Positions 1 to 13,200 of a stretch of 64,000 nt of DNA are shown here, one piece after another (position 1 is the stretch's first letter; every line of letters starts with the position of its first letter). This stretch comes from Caecitellus pseudoparvulus (lineage: Eukaryota; Bigyra: Bicosoecida), in assembly GCA_965644315.1 (NCBI GenBank), contig CBFFRQ010000042.1, positions 186,001-250,000 on the forward strand. Direction: 5' to 3'. Under the pieces are notes generated by a model. The model saw nothing but the letters and a program-made list of their open reading frames with translations, was not told where the DNA came from and did no database searches. A program made the translations under genes and the position numbers.

Positions 1-48
1 CGCCCTGCCCTGGTCGGCTTGGGGGCGGCGAGGTCGTGACTCCCAGCC

Positions 49-3000
49 ATGGCAGCCAAGGGCGATGTCCTGACACGATCAGGAATCTGCAGCAAGTACT
101 TGAGCGTGAAGATTCACAGGTGGCGTGGCAAGTGAGTGGGAGCGGGACGGCTCTGCTGCAGTGATGCAGTGCACCACGCCATCGTCCCTGCCTTGTTTGT
201 GGGGGCAGGGCGGGGGGCCAGCCAATGCTTCGGGCAGCCACCCACGAGATTTGTCTCGTGGAGAAGCTGTTCTGCCGGCTTGGTGGCGTCTCGAGCGGCT
301 TCGCGTATCCCTCATGGTGCTCCCTCGCCGCTCAGGTATAGCCGCCTGTTTGTGCTGACCAAGAGCCAGCTGTTAAATGTGGACCCGGACAATTTCCAAG
401 TCACAAACACATGGAAGCTGGCAGAAGAGGTGGTTGACTTCGAGCCATCTGTCTCGTCAGACACCGAGTTCACGGTGACAGTGCGCAGTGGGCGCAGCAA
501 TGAGGTACGGGCCGCGCTGGTGCAGGCTGCCCTCCGCCGCCGTCACTCTGCCAGCCTCCGTGACCTTCCCCAGGTGTTCAAGTACGGCTCTGACTTCCGC
601 TCCGACTTGCTGTGTGATCTAGCAGAAGCTGTCACGGGCTCCCAGCCCGTCAGAACCTTCAGTGCGCTGAAGCTCACTCGAGATGCCCGGCGTGTGGACT
701 GTGGCTTAGCAGCGCGGGGGTGGGGCTTGGTCATGTACGCACCGGACGGCAAGCTTGTGCAGACGTACTCATTCAAGGAAATCACTCGCATTCAAGCTGT
801 TCTGGAGGACCCCTCACAGCTTGCGGTATGGGTTGCTGGGCGCGCCCGCCTCTTCGCCTGCCCTGACCGCTCTGACCTGATCAAGGGCATTGCTGCTGCG
901 GCCACTCGGGTGGGGAAGCCTGGCATCATCGCCGACTCCGCCATTAGCTCTTCTGAGCTACGCAAGGCGCGTGCCGAGTATGGCGCAGATTCGTCTCCCC
1001 AGCTCCTGCAGCTGGACGTGCTGAAGCGCACGCCCAAGTACCACACTCCGCGCTCGCGCAAGCTTGTGGTCACGGAGAAGCACATTTTGGAGCGAGACGT
1101 CGCAACTTACCAAGTGATATCTGCGAGACCTTTGGCTTCCCTGCACGCCATCGTCCGCCATGACGACGAGCCTCAGACTCTCACCTTCGAGTTCAAGGAT
1201 TCCTCCTCTCGCACCTTCATCACTTCCAAGCGGGACCAGCTCCTGGCGGCGGTCCTGGACGGCGCCCACTTGGGTGGGAATGTGAATGTGGACGTGAAGC
1301 CCACCGTGTCCCTGCCAGGCTCCAGAGCCCTCCCACGCGCCGCAGCAGGGGGGGAAGCACAGGGTGTCGTGGACACGATGTACCTTGCTGCTCTGGGCCG
1401 AGCCTGCAAGGGCGCCGCAGGTGTCACACCCTACTCATCAGAACTCTTAGCTGCTGCGCAAGAGTTCAACGACAATGTCCCACCTACAGGCGTGCCGTAC
1501 ACGACTCGGAAGAGCTCTGTGAACACGCAGATCGCGACACTCTTGCAAGTGCTGTCGTCCACCATCATTGTTCCGGGCGTGCCAGGCAGGGTCCTCGTGA
1601 CCTTACTCGGGTCCCTCAAGCGCCTCATTACGTCAAAGGAGGGGTATAAGTTGGCGATGACCCTTCCGGAAGCGGGTCCAGTGCTGCTCAAGAGCCTTCA
1701 GCACCATGATGATGGCGTGCTGCACGCTGCTTGTGAACTGCAGCGACGCCTGCTGCACAACCCCCGTCGTCCACCAGGAACAGACTCCGACTCTGAGGCT
1801 CAAGTGAAGGGCTTGGTGCTGACAGAGGCCGTGCGTGTCGCTTTGATTGGCCTGGTGGATTCGCACTCAAGCGCCGCTGGTGGCAGCCTGGCGGCTGGTT
1901 CTGAAGGCACGCTGGTTGTGTCCTCAGTTGTGGCTGCACTAGACTCCATCCTCATCTCGAATGTGGACACGACGTCTCCAGAGGCAGCGGACCATCTCAT
2001 GCAGCTGGTTGCGTCTCGATACGCGTCTCTCCTTGCCATGTTCCGGTCAGACGTGCCTTCCATTGTGGAGTGCGCCGCCATGCTCATGCGCGCTATCGTC
2101 ACCAAGGCAGACCAAGGCACTGTCCGTGCCATGCAAGCCGCAGCGTTGTCGACGGGTGTCTTGCTCCGGCACTTCTACAATGCGCTGTGTGCAGCCTCTT
2201 TTGATCAGCGCTATGTCTCGCGCTACCTCGTCGAGCTGTGGTCCACAGGCAACCCCACTGCTCATGATTTTTTCAGGCACAGTCTACCCGCTGGCTTGCT
2301 GGTGTACTTGGACATGCCCCCGCTATCAGATGCAGAGCGCCTGAACCTCGAGATGATGGAGCGTGCGACGGTTGATGACGCCGCGGCAGCGGCAGCGGCT
2401 GCGGGGGTGTCGAACCCTTTGGAGGGTGCAAGCTCGACTGGTGCAGCAGCATCGACAGATGGTGCGGCAGGCTCTGTGGCTGGAGCCAGCGGGCTTGCCT
2501 CCCGCCTTCGTCGGCGGCTGGCTGCAGCCGATGCCGCTGAGAAGGGGCGCGCCATCCGCCGCATGAAGGCTCTCACACCTGAAGTGGCTGGCTCAGCTCG
2601 CCGCACGCGGTTTGGCAAGGACAACGCCGCCGAGGCCGCGCTGAAAGCTGCCCACGCAGCTGCTGCCGAGGCAGCAGTCGCAGCGCAAGCCATCATGACG
2701 AAGGCCAAACTTGAAGCGGGCGGGCGTAGGGAGAACTACGTCATTTTCTTCCACATGATCATGCAAGACCACAACTTGCCCGATTTGATCTGGAACCAGC
2801 AAACACGGGGCGAACTTCGTGCCGCGCTGGACAATGAGTTGAGGGAGGTGGAGATGGAAATCGTCCTTGGCGGCCCTGCCACCCGCAAAGGGTCTGTCTT
2901 GGGCGCAGACACCTCCGCCAAAGCAGCCAGTGCTGTGGCTGCGGCCAAGGCTGCGGCTGAGGCTGGAAAGGCGCCTGTTGCCACGGCAGCCGGGGACGGT

Positions 3001-6000
3001 CCACTGCACCGGCCGCGCGCGGGCTCCACCCGCGCCAGCATGGATGCGAAGGAGCTTGAGGCGGCGACTGGCGTGGCAGAAGCCGATGCTGGCGGGCAGG
3101 CGATGGACGTTGCTGTGCAGCTGCGGTATGCATGGAATCATGCCGAGTTTCAAGTTCAGTACCCGTCCCTTGCCCAAGAGCTGAAGGTTGGAGACCAGTA
3201 TCTGAGGCTGTTCTTGGAGGGTGGCACTGCCGGTGTCCGCTCTTTGCGTGAACCCAGCGTGTTCTGGGATGCTCTGTACCGCCGAGCTCTGCGTGAGACG
3301 GCACCAAACTTGAAGTCCATGTGTTTGAAAGGCATGGCTCGCGTGTACGAGGTGCACTGGAAGGTGCTGGGTCCATTTGAGGACACTGACTACATTGTTT
3401 GGATGCTTGCCCAGACGTGGAACAACAATGTCCGCGATCACTTGCTACTGCTCCTGCACGCCTTGGCGTTGCACCCGATTAACTGCGAGAAGATGATTAA
3501 CGACGATGCCATGCGCCTGTTTGTCGACCTGCTGGCGACCGCCCACACGGTGGACTCTGATCGGCGCGCCATGCCAGTGGCAAAGGTCGGCGGAGGGCTC
3601 CTCCTCACAGACGGCTCGACAGGCGGCCGGTCCTCCGGGGCGGCACCAGGTGCGCCACCTGTCCCGTCTGACGAGGGTGCTGCATCCGAAGTAGAGGGAC
3701 ACAGCATGAAGGTGTGGCACTACCAAGCCTCGGCACGGGACCTGAGGGAGGGCGAGGAGGCTGACAAAGGCCCCTTCTCGCTGCAAGACATGCACCAGCT
3801 GGGGCAATCCGGAGCCATCACGAACATCACCATGGTTTGGGCACACGGCATGCGCAACTGGGTGCGTTTGGACTCCCTTCGGCCCGTTGCCTGGTACGTT
3901 CTGAGCGAAGGTGAGGCGAAGATGACCCCGCTTCAGCGTGGTGAGCTGGCTGCCAAGCTGCTGTTGCGGCTGGCAAAGCTGAGGCCCCCTGTTGACGCTG
4001 AAGGCAATCCTGTGCGACCAGTGCCCAAGGTGAAGCGGGTGCTAACCTCGGCAGCTTGCCTGCCACACATTGCACAGGCAATGCTGGCAGGCTCCACGGA
4101 GCTTGTCGACCTCGTGGCAGAATTGGTGATGGTATTGCTGGAGCACAACCCGAAGGCAAACGTGAAACTGTACCTGACTGGCATCTTCTTTTTCATCATG
4201 GTGTATCCCCGCAGCAACTGGGACAAAATGGCGCAGCTGCTTGCAGCTACGCACTTGGAGCAGTCCTTCCATCATGAGGCTTCCTCTATCGCCAGGGAGA
4301 ACACCCTTTCGAAGCAGAGCATCCTGGGTGACATGCTGCCCGAGAGCCTGCTGCATGTGCTCGTAAACGAAGGGGGTGTTAAGTTTGTCCACACCTTCCT
4401 GTCGAATGTGGACAACCCAGAGGTGATTTGGAAGTACGGCATGCGCAACCACTTGGTGGAGATGGTGACGCAGCACCTGGGCGATCTTCCCGGGCGTCTG
4501 GCAGCCAACCCGTGCACGCTGTACGACTACTGCCCCATCCCCAGGGTGGTGTACGAAGAGCTTGACAACGAGCTGTGGTGCGCCAACTTTTACCTGGCCA
4601 ACTTGACGGACGAGTCACGCTTCCCAGATTGGGAAATCAAGGACCCTGTGAACCTTCTCCGGGCTGTTCTGGATGCCTGGCGACTGGAGATGGACAAGGA
4701 GGACAGCGAGGAAATGGTGTCAGCCGATGACGCGGCGCAGTTGCTGGGCGTGGACAAGGACGCGGACGACAAAACCATCCGCAAGGCTTACCGAAAGGCT
4801 GCGATGAAGTTTCATCCAGACAAGAACCCAGCTGGGCGTGAGATGTTCGAGAAGATTCAAGTCGCGTACGAAATGCTCACCTCTGCCCGCCCCGAGGCCA
4901 TCTCAGGCCCGGACCCTGTCGCCATCACCCTCATGATCAAGACGCAGTGCATCCTGTTCAAGCGCTACGCAGCGCCACTGAAGCCGTACAAGTACGCGGG
5001 CTACCCACTACTTCTCGGCCAAAACTCCCTGACACATCCACCGGAGGTCTCTGTGACGGGTCCCGAGGCGGCGTTGATCGAAGCTGCAGCAAACTGCGTG
5101 TACCTCACCTGCCTGGCGTCCCCCCGCAACGCGGAGGAGCTCGTTCGAGAGCAAGGCGTGGACATCCTACTGGACATCCTTGCACGCGCAGTACGGGATG
5201 TGGACCCGCTCACCGAGCCCAAGGACAGCCAAGCAGGTATCGGCTCCTCAGCCGCAGGTGCTGCTGTGCCGTCTGACACGCCCCCTGCTCACGGCGATGC
5301 GACTGCTCGTGGTGCAGGAGCAGCTGGGAGGGAGGCTCGCACCGCTCCTGGCCAACTGCACGGAATCGGAACTCTTGAGCACGTACTTCACACCCTCAGT
5401 GGACTGGCAACCCTGCCAGATGCTCGTGGGCGGATGCAAGCGACTGCCGGGTTCTCAGAGAACATGGTGAAGACAATTCGCTACCAGCTTGCTCCGCGAG
5501 TTATGCAGTACAGCTTGGACTGTATTTGCAGGCTTGCGGTGGAGACTTCCTTGCAAGATTCATTGGTGGACGCAGGAGTGTTGTGGCGGTTGATTCCGCT
5601 CCTGTTCAGGTACGACCTCACCCTGGAAGCTGCCCAGTCCGCTGGGGACGGCTCTGTGGCGAACACCCAAAAAGCTGCTAACCTGCAAGCCAAGCTCTCC
5701 GCCCGCGCCTTCTCTCGCTTGGGAGGCTACCTGGACGGTGCTCTGACAACGCCCAAGAATGACAGAGTGCAGCGCATGCTGCGGGCCATCCTCACCCCCA
5801 TCCTGGCTCGCCGCCTTGTTCGTACCAAGCCAGATGCGCTTTTGGACACGCTCGTGAACACGACAGAGCGAGCAGACGTAGTCTGGACTGCAGCCATGCG
5901 GACCGAGTTGTTGGAGTTGGCCACGAGCCATATCGAAGCCATGGATAGAGGCGAGCCTCCTGCGGCCGACGACGCCCTGGGCTTCAGCTTCAAGGCGCTT

Positions 6001-8769
6001 GCTGACCTCTTGCAGCTGTCTGGCATCTACGTCAAGTTTTACTTGGCCGACCCGGGCTTGACGTTGGACGACCCGTACGCTTTCCTGCGTGATGTCTTCC
6101 GCCACATCGTGTACTCAAAGGCAGGGGCAGGGCCACGTTTGGCGTCCGGCCAGGCACTGCCTGCTGCCTCGTCGCCTGGAGAGCTCAGTCTGCTGGATCC
6201 TGAAGACGCAGAAGTTGCGGAGGAGTGTGCGAAGTGCACCCTGGAAGCCGCCCGGCGTCACCTGCGCACTGCCCTGCGGGCACTGCACCTGGTGATTGTG
6301 CACAACCCTGGCCTTGAAGATGAAGTGTCTGGGGATAGCTCTAAGTACCTCCCGAGCTTGTTTGCGTTGCTGTCAGTGTCGGAGGAAGGCATGCCGGTCA
6401 TCGACGACTTGGCTGAGCTGTCCGACAAGAAGGGCGGAGTGGGCGGCGGGGTGGCACTGCAGTCGGCTGCAGGCTCAGGCATGTCTGCTGGCGCAGGGGG
6501 CGCGCGCTCCACGGCTGCCAGCTCCACGGCACCCTTGCGAGAGCTAGTGCTGACTGCAATCGCAGCCTTCATTTCTGAAGAGTCCTGCACCTCTGCTGTC
6601 ACGTCTCTGCACCTCATTCCAGGCCTCATCCGGCTTCTCCCCCACGACGCAGCAGGCGTCGGCGGAGTCTTGCGAAGCATGTTCACGCACGCTTCCGCGG
6701 TGGAAGAGGTTGGCGCCACGGGCTGCATCATCGACTTGTGCACGATTTTTGCGGGTGGTGTGGCCTCTGGGCCTGCGCCTGGCACTCCCGGGGGGCCTCC
6801 GCTGTCTCAACGCCCCTCATTGTCCATGCCCTTGGCTGCTCGGCAGCAAGCAGGCGCCCTGTTGTCTCTCATGTGCTCTGACAGTACGTACGGACCGCCA
6901 AACTTGCTCTCATTGTCGCAGCTGCTGCCGGAGGCCATGGCCATGAACGTGAAGCAGAGCTTGAGCGCAGCCACTGGCACTGGTGGTGGCGCGGCTGGAG
7001 TTGGCACCACAGGCACAGGCACTGGCGCGGCAGGCGCCGGCAATGACACTGGGGACCTGGGGGATGCTGTGAAAATCTTGGATGCAGACCACGAGACGCC
7101 TGAACTTGTTTGGGACATCACAAGTCGGCATGAACTTCGAGTTGCTCTGGGAGAGTTGGGTCGCGGCCTGACTGGCTTTCGCAAACGCTTGGGGGCGAAG
7201 GAGGGCGCGGCTGGGCCGGACAGTGTCAGGTGGAGCATGCCAGCAACTTTCAGGGTGCAGTACTCCGTCACTGAGGGGGAGCTTCGTGTAGGCGGCGTGT
7301 ACGTAAGGCTGTTCTTGAAGGAGCCAACGTTCCCTCTGCGTGACCCGAAGGGCTTCTTGGAAGCTTGCTTGCGGCGTTTGATGCAGGAAGGCAACCATTT
7401 GATTGGCATGACTTCTGAGGATGCCTCAGAAGTCAGCCGTGCCACTGCAGCTGCGAAGGCAGAGGCCGCGGAGGAGGAGAAGGCGGGCGGGGTCAAGGCC
7501 TCGCACATTGGCGCCAAGGGAGAAGCTGGGAAAGCCGGCGAGTCTCTCGTCCTTCGCGGCGAAGATGTCGCGACGCAAGTGACTCACGCGATTGTGTGCC
7601 TCCTGCGCACCCGTGTGACTCTCCGTGAGCATGTAAGCGCGCTCGGATATGTGGACCAGCTTGTTCCCATGCTCGGCAGGTGCGCTGGGAAGCCTGCCCG
7701 CTTTGACCTGGGCATTCAGTGCGTGCGCATTCTGCAGGTGCTTGCTGCAGACAAGGTGTGCGTCGTCGCCATGGCCAAGTGCAACGCTGTGCGGGAAATC
7801 TTGCGCTCCCTGTCTCCGCTGCATCGCGATGCGGCCTTCACGCTTGAAATGCTCAAGGACATCCTCACGACAGACCAGACTGTCGGGCATGGCATGGTTG
7901 CACAGATGTTGCAGTGCAAGGCCATCGAAACTCTCATGGCCTGGCTGCGCAAGGATGATGTCTCGGATCTGAAAGACCCTTCCGCGTTCAAGGTGCACCT
8001 AGTCGCCATCCTGAAGCTGCTCGAAGGCGACCAGCTGCACGGTGCGCGAGCCAGTGCGGAGCTGGCGGGGCACGCAGCCCTCTGGGACCGCTACAAGCAC
8101 CAGCGGCACGACCTGTTCATCTCCAAGAACGACACCCGGGACTACTTCCTCACGGATGTGGAGAAGGCGCCCAGCCTCCTGTTGAAGAATGCTGCAGAGC
8201 ACCAGGGCAGTGCGGGGGCCGCCGGCGGCTCCCCCAAGCGTGGGGCGTCAGGAGCCCCCCTCATGATTGCGGATGACACGAAGCCGCCCCCTCCGCCATC
8301 GTTCGGTGGTTCCAGCCAAGCAACTACTGGCGGCTTCGGCGGCTTCCAAGCTCCAGCACCTGCACCCTCTGCAGGGTTTGGCGGCTTCCAGGCCCCAGCC
8401 CCTGCTCCCCGCTCGTACGCAGCGCCCCCTGCATCCGCCAGCTTGTACAGCGCACCAGCTCCCGCTCCAGCGCGCAGTGCAGCTGCCGACCCATTTGCTG
8501 GCCTTGGCTCGGCAGCCCCCGCACCGGCCCCAGCGCAGGCAGCTGATCCCTTTGCAGGCCTGGGATCCTCGGCACCTGCACCTGCCCCAGCTGCGGCCGC
8601 CAGCGGAGACCCCTTTGCAGACCTTGGCTTGGCCCCGAGCCCAGCACCTGCCCCGGCAGCCAGCGGCGAGGACGACCTCTTCGCCGGCATGAGCACAAGT
8701 TCCGCCCCCGCCCCTGCATCTGCGACGGCTCGCAAAGGGTACGTTGACCCTTTCGCGGGGCTGGACTGA
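49..8769 (+). CDS. DNAJC13: RME-8/DNAJC13 (GRV2)-type endosomal DnaJ protein
   Basis: Two exons, 49-131 and 336-8769 (AA|GTGAGT ... CTCAG|G), give 2838 residues. Exon 1 supplies the RWRGK segment that joins directly to YSRLFVLT, matching the PH-like N-terminus of RME-8. Seen: four IWN-type repeats (near residues 846, 1388, 1876 and 2285); a GYF_2-like segment at about 1152-1215; a J domain from about 1492 with HPD at 1521-1523; and armadillo-like helical stretches between them. Known for the family: RME-8 recruits Hsc70 to early endosomes and works with SNX1/retromer and WASH in clathrin removal and cargo sorting. The protein is longer than human DNAJC13 (about 2240). The extra length lies in Ala/Gly-rich linkers and an Ala-Pro tail with repeated DPF and FGGF motifs (about 2686-2838). 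The start at 49 has a strong Kozak context (gccATGG). Identity is secure. Confidence 0.95.
132..335 (+). other. Intron 1 of the RME-8 gene (204 bp)
   Basis: GTGAGT donor and CTCAG acceptor, phase 2, after codon 27. It is the longest intron in the window. Its length is a multiple of three, but retention would place a TGA directly after the exon 1 lysine codon, so a retained form would stop there. An alternative start inside the intron (for example the open frame from 136) would lose the conserved WRGK segment and is unlikely. Confidence 0.85.
8311..8766 (+). repeat. DPF / FGGF repeat tail of RME-8
   Basis: Coding repeat at the 3' end of the RME-8 gene. FGGFQAPAPAP occurs twice, followed by four DPF motifs (codons at 8488, 8545, 8608 and 8746) plus a degenerate DDLF near 8671, separated by Ala-Pro runs. 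DPF is the known ligand of the AP-2 alpha appendage. FGGF resembles gamma-adaptin/GGA ear ligands. The motifs are seen; adaptor binding is inferred. Confidence 0.75.
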
Positions 8770-8906
8770 GCTCTCAACCCCAGCACTTGGAAGTTGCGTG
8801 CAAATGCAGCCGCCCCTGAAATGTAGCACACCTCACTCCTTGCTCTGGACAGCTTTGAAATCGTGCGACACAATCGCAAGAGGCTCCCTGTGCACACTCT
8901 GCTAAG

Positions 8907-10146
8907 ATGCGGAAAAAGGGTGTGGGCTTCTCCGGCCTCACGTGGTGGGGCGTCTTTATGTTTGCCCATGCGACGCTGACGTTTTACTACCCCGGCGTAT
9001 ATGGAGCTGTAACGCTAGCCTTTGCTGTCTCGGGGTTTTGGACTGAGCGCAGCGAGTTGCTGGTGACTGCCGCGCTGCTACTGGTGCGGCTCACGCGCAC
9101 GCGACGCACGCCACCTCACACGAACTGCAGGCCAACACGCCAACGTCACACCTGTGCAGATTGCCTTCGCTCTGTATGCCGTCGTGTCGTATGGCTTCCT
9201 GAAGTCAGCTTACGAGGCCGGGTCATACATGCATGTGCCCTACTTCTCCCAGTTCCTGCACACCCACCCGTACTTCCCTGTGACAACCTGGCTGTGGGAT
9301 GGCAAGGAGTACACCTCCACTCCTTGCGAAGCGCACCGCCAGATTTTCGACATGCACACACGCCGGCATGTGATCGCCCAGCATCCACATGGTCCCGTAG
9401 CGATAGGTGCAGGGATGACTCTGCCGCAGCTGTCGCGGTGGGGTAGCGACTTTTTGTCCCCCCTTCGTGTGGGCACCGCGTCAGCTGTGATGAATGCTCC
9501 GTTCATTCGGGATCTGTATGCCCTGTTCGGCGCTATTGATGCCTCCAGGCCCGTGCTAGATGCTGCCATGCACGCAGGCAAGTCCATTATGCTGCTCCCT
9601 GGTGGCATTCGGGAGCAGCTCATGAGCGGTAATAGCTTGTACGAGCCAGTGCTGCTGCGTTCTCGTCTGGGCTTCATCAAGCTGGCCTTGCGCCACGGCG
9701 CGAAGCTGACGCCCAGCCTTGTGTTTGGAGAGCGCAGGTTATATAACCACTCCCCCATGCTGCAGGTGGTGGCGAAGCTCATCAAGAAGGCCTTCAACAT
9801 GGGCATTCCTGCCATCGGGGGGCGATGGGGCACCCTCGTGCCGTTCGCACGCCCCATAGACATTGTGCTGGGCCGTCCCATTGACACTGTCAAGTGGCTT
9901 GCCCAGCACCGCCGCGAGAAACTTGCAGCTGCAGGCGGACATGGGGGGGACAGCACGAGTGCGGCCCGAAAGCGAGGCAGCGTTGCCGAGCCCCCAGGTG
10001 CTGCCGAGGCAGACAAGGCCGAAGTGGATTTTACACTGGAAGAGGCAGAGGCGCTGTCGGAGTACTACATTCACCACTTGACGGACATGTTTGAAGAGCT
10101 GAAGGACCGGTTTGATTACGGCGACGTGACTCTGCAAGTGCGATGA
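8907..10146 (+). CDS. DGAT2: DGAT2/MOGAT-family acyl-CoA:diacylglycerol acyltransferase
   Basis: Two exons, 8907-9062 and 9160-10146 (CTG|GTGACT ... TGTGCAG|ATT, phase 0, 97-bp intron), give 380 residues, normal for DGAT2. The N-terminus is hydrophobic (residues about 8-45 plus the IAFALYAVVSYGFL segment after the splice), fitting the ER membrane hairpin of the family. The catalytic HPHG motif is at residues 127-130. Downstream are a Pro-Gly-Gly turn (LLPGGIREQL) and the RxGFxKLALRHG block typical of DGAT2. Known role: the last step of triacylglycerol synthesis, joining acyl-CoA to diacylglycerol on the ER and lipid droplets. Mono- or wax-ester acyltransferases share the fold, so the acyl acceptor is not certain. 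It ends 68 bp from the convergent condensin gene. Confidence 0.9.
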
Positions 10147-10214
10147 GGCAATGCATTCTTCAACACGCAGCAGGCACGCAGGCGCAAGGGGCGGTATCTG
10201 GGCTGGGCAAGGCA

Positions 10215-13200
10215 TCACCCTTCAGCCGCATCCGGGGCACGGCCAGCTTCAGGCCGCGCACGCTTGCTGGCAGGCGTGACAGGCCATTGGCGTGGTGTCG
10301 CCTCAGATGTGTTGGCGGCGGGGGACGGCATGAGCACCGCCTTGGGTGCTGCCAACGCTGCCAACCCGGCAGCACTGCCCCCGTCAACGGGTTCCAACCT
10401 ACGCTTGCCTTTACGGCTCTGCACCACGGGGGAGGCCTTCGCCACACGCGCCCTCTTGACACGGGGGGTGGGAGTGCTGGCGAGCGCTGCAGCTGCTCCA
10501 CCCACTGGTGGGGCTGAGTTGGGGGGCGAAGCAGGCGACCTTGGAAGTGTGCGCTGTGTCGCAGGTGTGTCGGAGCCAGCACCGGCAGCGGCAAACAATT
10601 CCTGGGCAGGTGCTGCTCCACCCATGCTGTCCCTTGCCCGCGCTGCAAGTCCGCGAGCGCTGCGGCCTCCCTGCATGTGCTCCATGTCGTACTTGAGCTC
10701 AGCCAGCAGCTGGGGATCACTGGCGAGTGCATCCTGAATGTCATCACCGCACTCTCTCCACAACAAGCGCAGGTATCGTGTCAGTTCTCCGATGAGGGGG
10801 GACCGCCGCTCCAGGAGAACACCCCTCAGTGCCACCAGCACAGGCACGAGGTTTTCCACAGTGTGCTTTCGGGCCATCTTCCCGAGCAGACGGCTCTTCG
10901 CCGCTTCGAGGCCTGCCGCGACGGCGGCGGCACCACCCAGCTCCACGCCTTCCGGAGCAGGCACTGTGCCAGCATCAGCCTCCCCTGCACCCGCAGCCAC
11001 GCCAGAGCGAATGTCTTTGGACCGCAGTATGGAGAACACTTCCTTGCAGAGGTCTGTCGTGGTCATGTTCTCGTCTGAGCCAGCACCGCAAGGGGTGCCC
11101 AAGGCAGCGGAGCCGCCCTCCTCCAGAGGCATGGTGCCATCTACAACTGCACCCAGCACATCCAGCGTTAGTTTGGAGGCGACTGTCAAACGCTGCTCTG
11201 GAGTCATGAGCCCCAACAGGCGACTGTACACCGTCGCGCGCAGGCGCTGCCCGCTCTGCCCTGGCATGGCCAAGTTGGACCAAGCTGCGGCAGCACTCCC
11301 TCCATCTTTGCGCAGTCCAACTGAGGCCTTCAGCTGCGCAATCACGTCACGGGCTGCGGGGTGTGACTCACATCCCGTTAGCACAAACAGCGTGTCAACG
11401 AAATGGGAGCTGAGCAGGTGTGGGTTTTTCGTCAGCAGCGGTCCGCTGAGGGCAGCGGTTGCAAGCCCACGCACGCCTTCGTCCGAGTCCACCAAGCATG
11501 CAACGTAGCGGTAAAACAGCGGCCCTCGCCACTTGACATAGTCTTGTGCCAGCAATTGAGTCAGCACACCCAGTGCTTGGCGCCGCACCAGCGGATGGTC
11601 GTCGCGCAGGCATGCTGCAATGTCGGGGATGTACCGGTCCACCATGGATGTGTACCGGCAGCAGAGGTCGGCCAGGATGATGAGCGAGTTGCAGCGCACT
11701 GATACAGGCGTGGAAGCAGACACAAGTTCCCGTACCAGAGCCGGCACCATGCGCTTGGCCAAGGAGCTGTCGCGCAGGCACAGCTTGCCGAGTGTGATGA
11801 AGGCATGTGCGCGGAGTTGCCTGGCACGGGACGCACTGCCCAGCCCGGTGGCAGCTGAGCCCATCGTTACCATAGTGGCATCCACGGAAGTAGATCCATC
11901 AGAGCTGCCAGGCATGACAAGCGCCTGCACAAGTGTGACAACGTGTGCTGAAATGGCGGCCCGGGGCAACTTGGAGCAGTCGCCACAGGCCAGCTTGCGA
12001 GCGCCCTCGCTGAGAGCAGTGCTGGCGGCAGCAGGCGCTGTGGCCTTGTCATCATCACTGTCTGGCGTCACCCCCAGCAGGGCCAGTTCCCCAAGCACCG
12101 AGAGGTACTTCAAGGCCAGGGCCTCATTGCGCTGCCCCGAGCTACCAACGCTGCTGGACAAGGCCTTCTCAATCGCAGCGACGACATCCGCATGCCACTC
12201 CTGCGCGCCTGCCCCTCCTGTGGCGAAAGCCGTCGCAGCTGTCGCGTGGACCGCTGCGGACAGGGCATCGCCAGTCAGAGCCTCCACGGTTGACGCTCGG
12301 CACAGCGCGGTTGCCAGCTTGGCACTCGCAGCGGCAGCAGTGGCGGCAGGAAGATATGCGGCAAGGGTGGCGACGAGGCGAAGCATGTCGCCTAGGGCAG
12401 GCAGGGTGTCCTGAGTTGGGGCGCTCATGACTGCCAGCGCCTGCTCCCACCCCCACCCAGCAAGGGGCGCCACAGCACGCAGGGTCGCGGAACTGAGCTG
12501 CGCCCCTACCTGTGCAAGGGCATCAGCCAAGCCGCCCAGAAGGGTCCACGCCCCGGTGAACTCCCTGTGGGACGCGGAAGCCGCCCCGCTGGCGCGAAGG
12601 GACTTGATGAGGGATGCCACCTTGATGGACGCCTGGCTGGGCTTGGCCCCCGTGTCGCTTGCCCGCAAGACACCCTGCAGTGCTGCAGACAGGCACGTGC
12701 TCAAGTCGGGGGACATGGCGACGGAGCCCAGCATCGTCCACGCTGGGGCAGCCACGGCTGACTCCCCGGTCAGGATGGGCTGCAGCGCGCAGCGCGCGAA
12801 GCACTCTGCAGCTCTTGCCGCCTCGCTCGCCTCATTGGAACAGGCGATGGGCAAGACGCCTGCCAGCCAAGCCTCCTGCACGCAGGGCGTGCCAGGCTCC
12901 AGGACGAGGATGTCTGACAATGCTGCCATGGCAGCCTTGCGTACCAACACCGACGAGTCGTCGCACTTCGTGGCCATGACTTGCAACGCATAGGCCCCCA
13001 CGCACCTGCTGGGGGGCTGCATGAGGGTTTTCTCGGCAGCCTCTTGCAGCTCCGCGAGGGTGACGCCCTCTTGCACAGGCAAGGCGTCGGCGATGGACGC
13101 AAAGCACTGCCCACCCAACTGTGCCGCAGTGACAATGGCCTGGATGGCTGCTCGACGAACGTGCGAGCGTTCATCGTCCATGCGCTTGATCAGCAGGGGC

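Noticed and set aside
8142-8969. A 275-codon minus-strand frame under the RME-8 tail, Gly/Ala-rich
   Set aside because: Its repeats are the reverse reading of the Ala-Pro/DPF repeats; no independent support.
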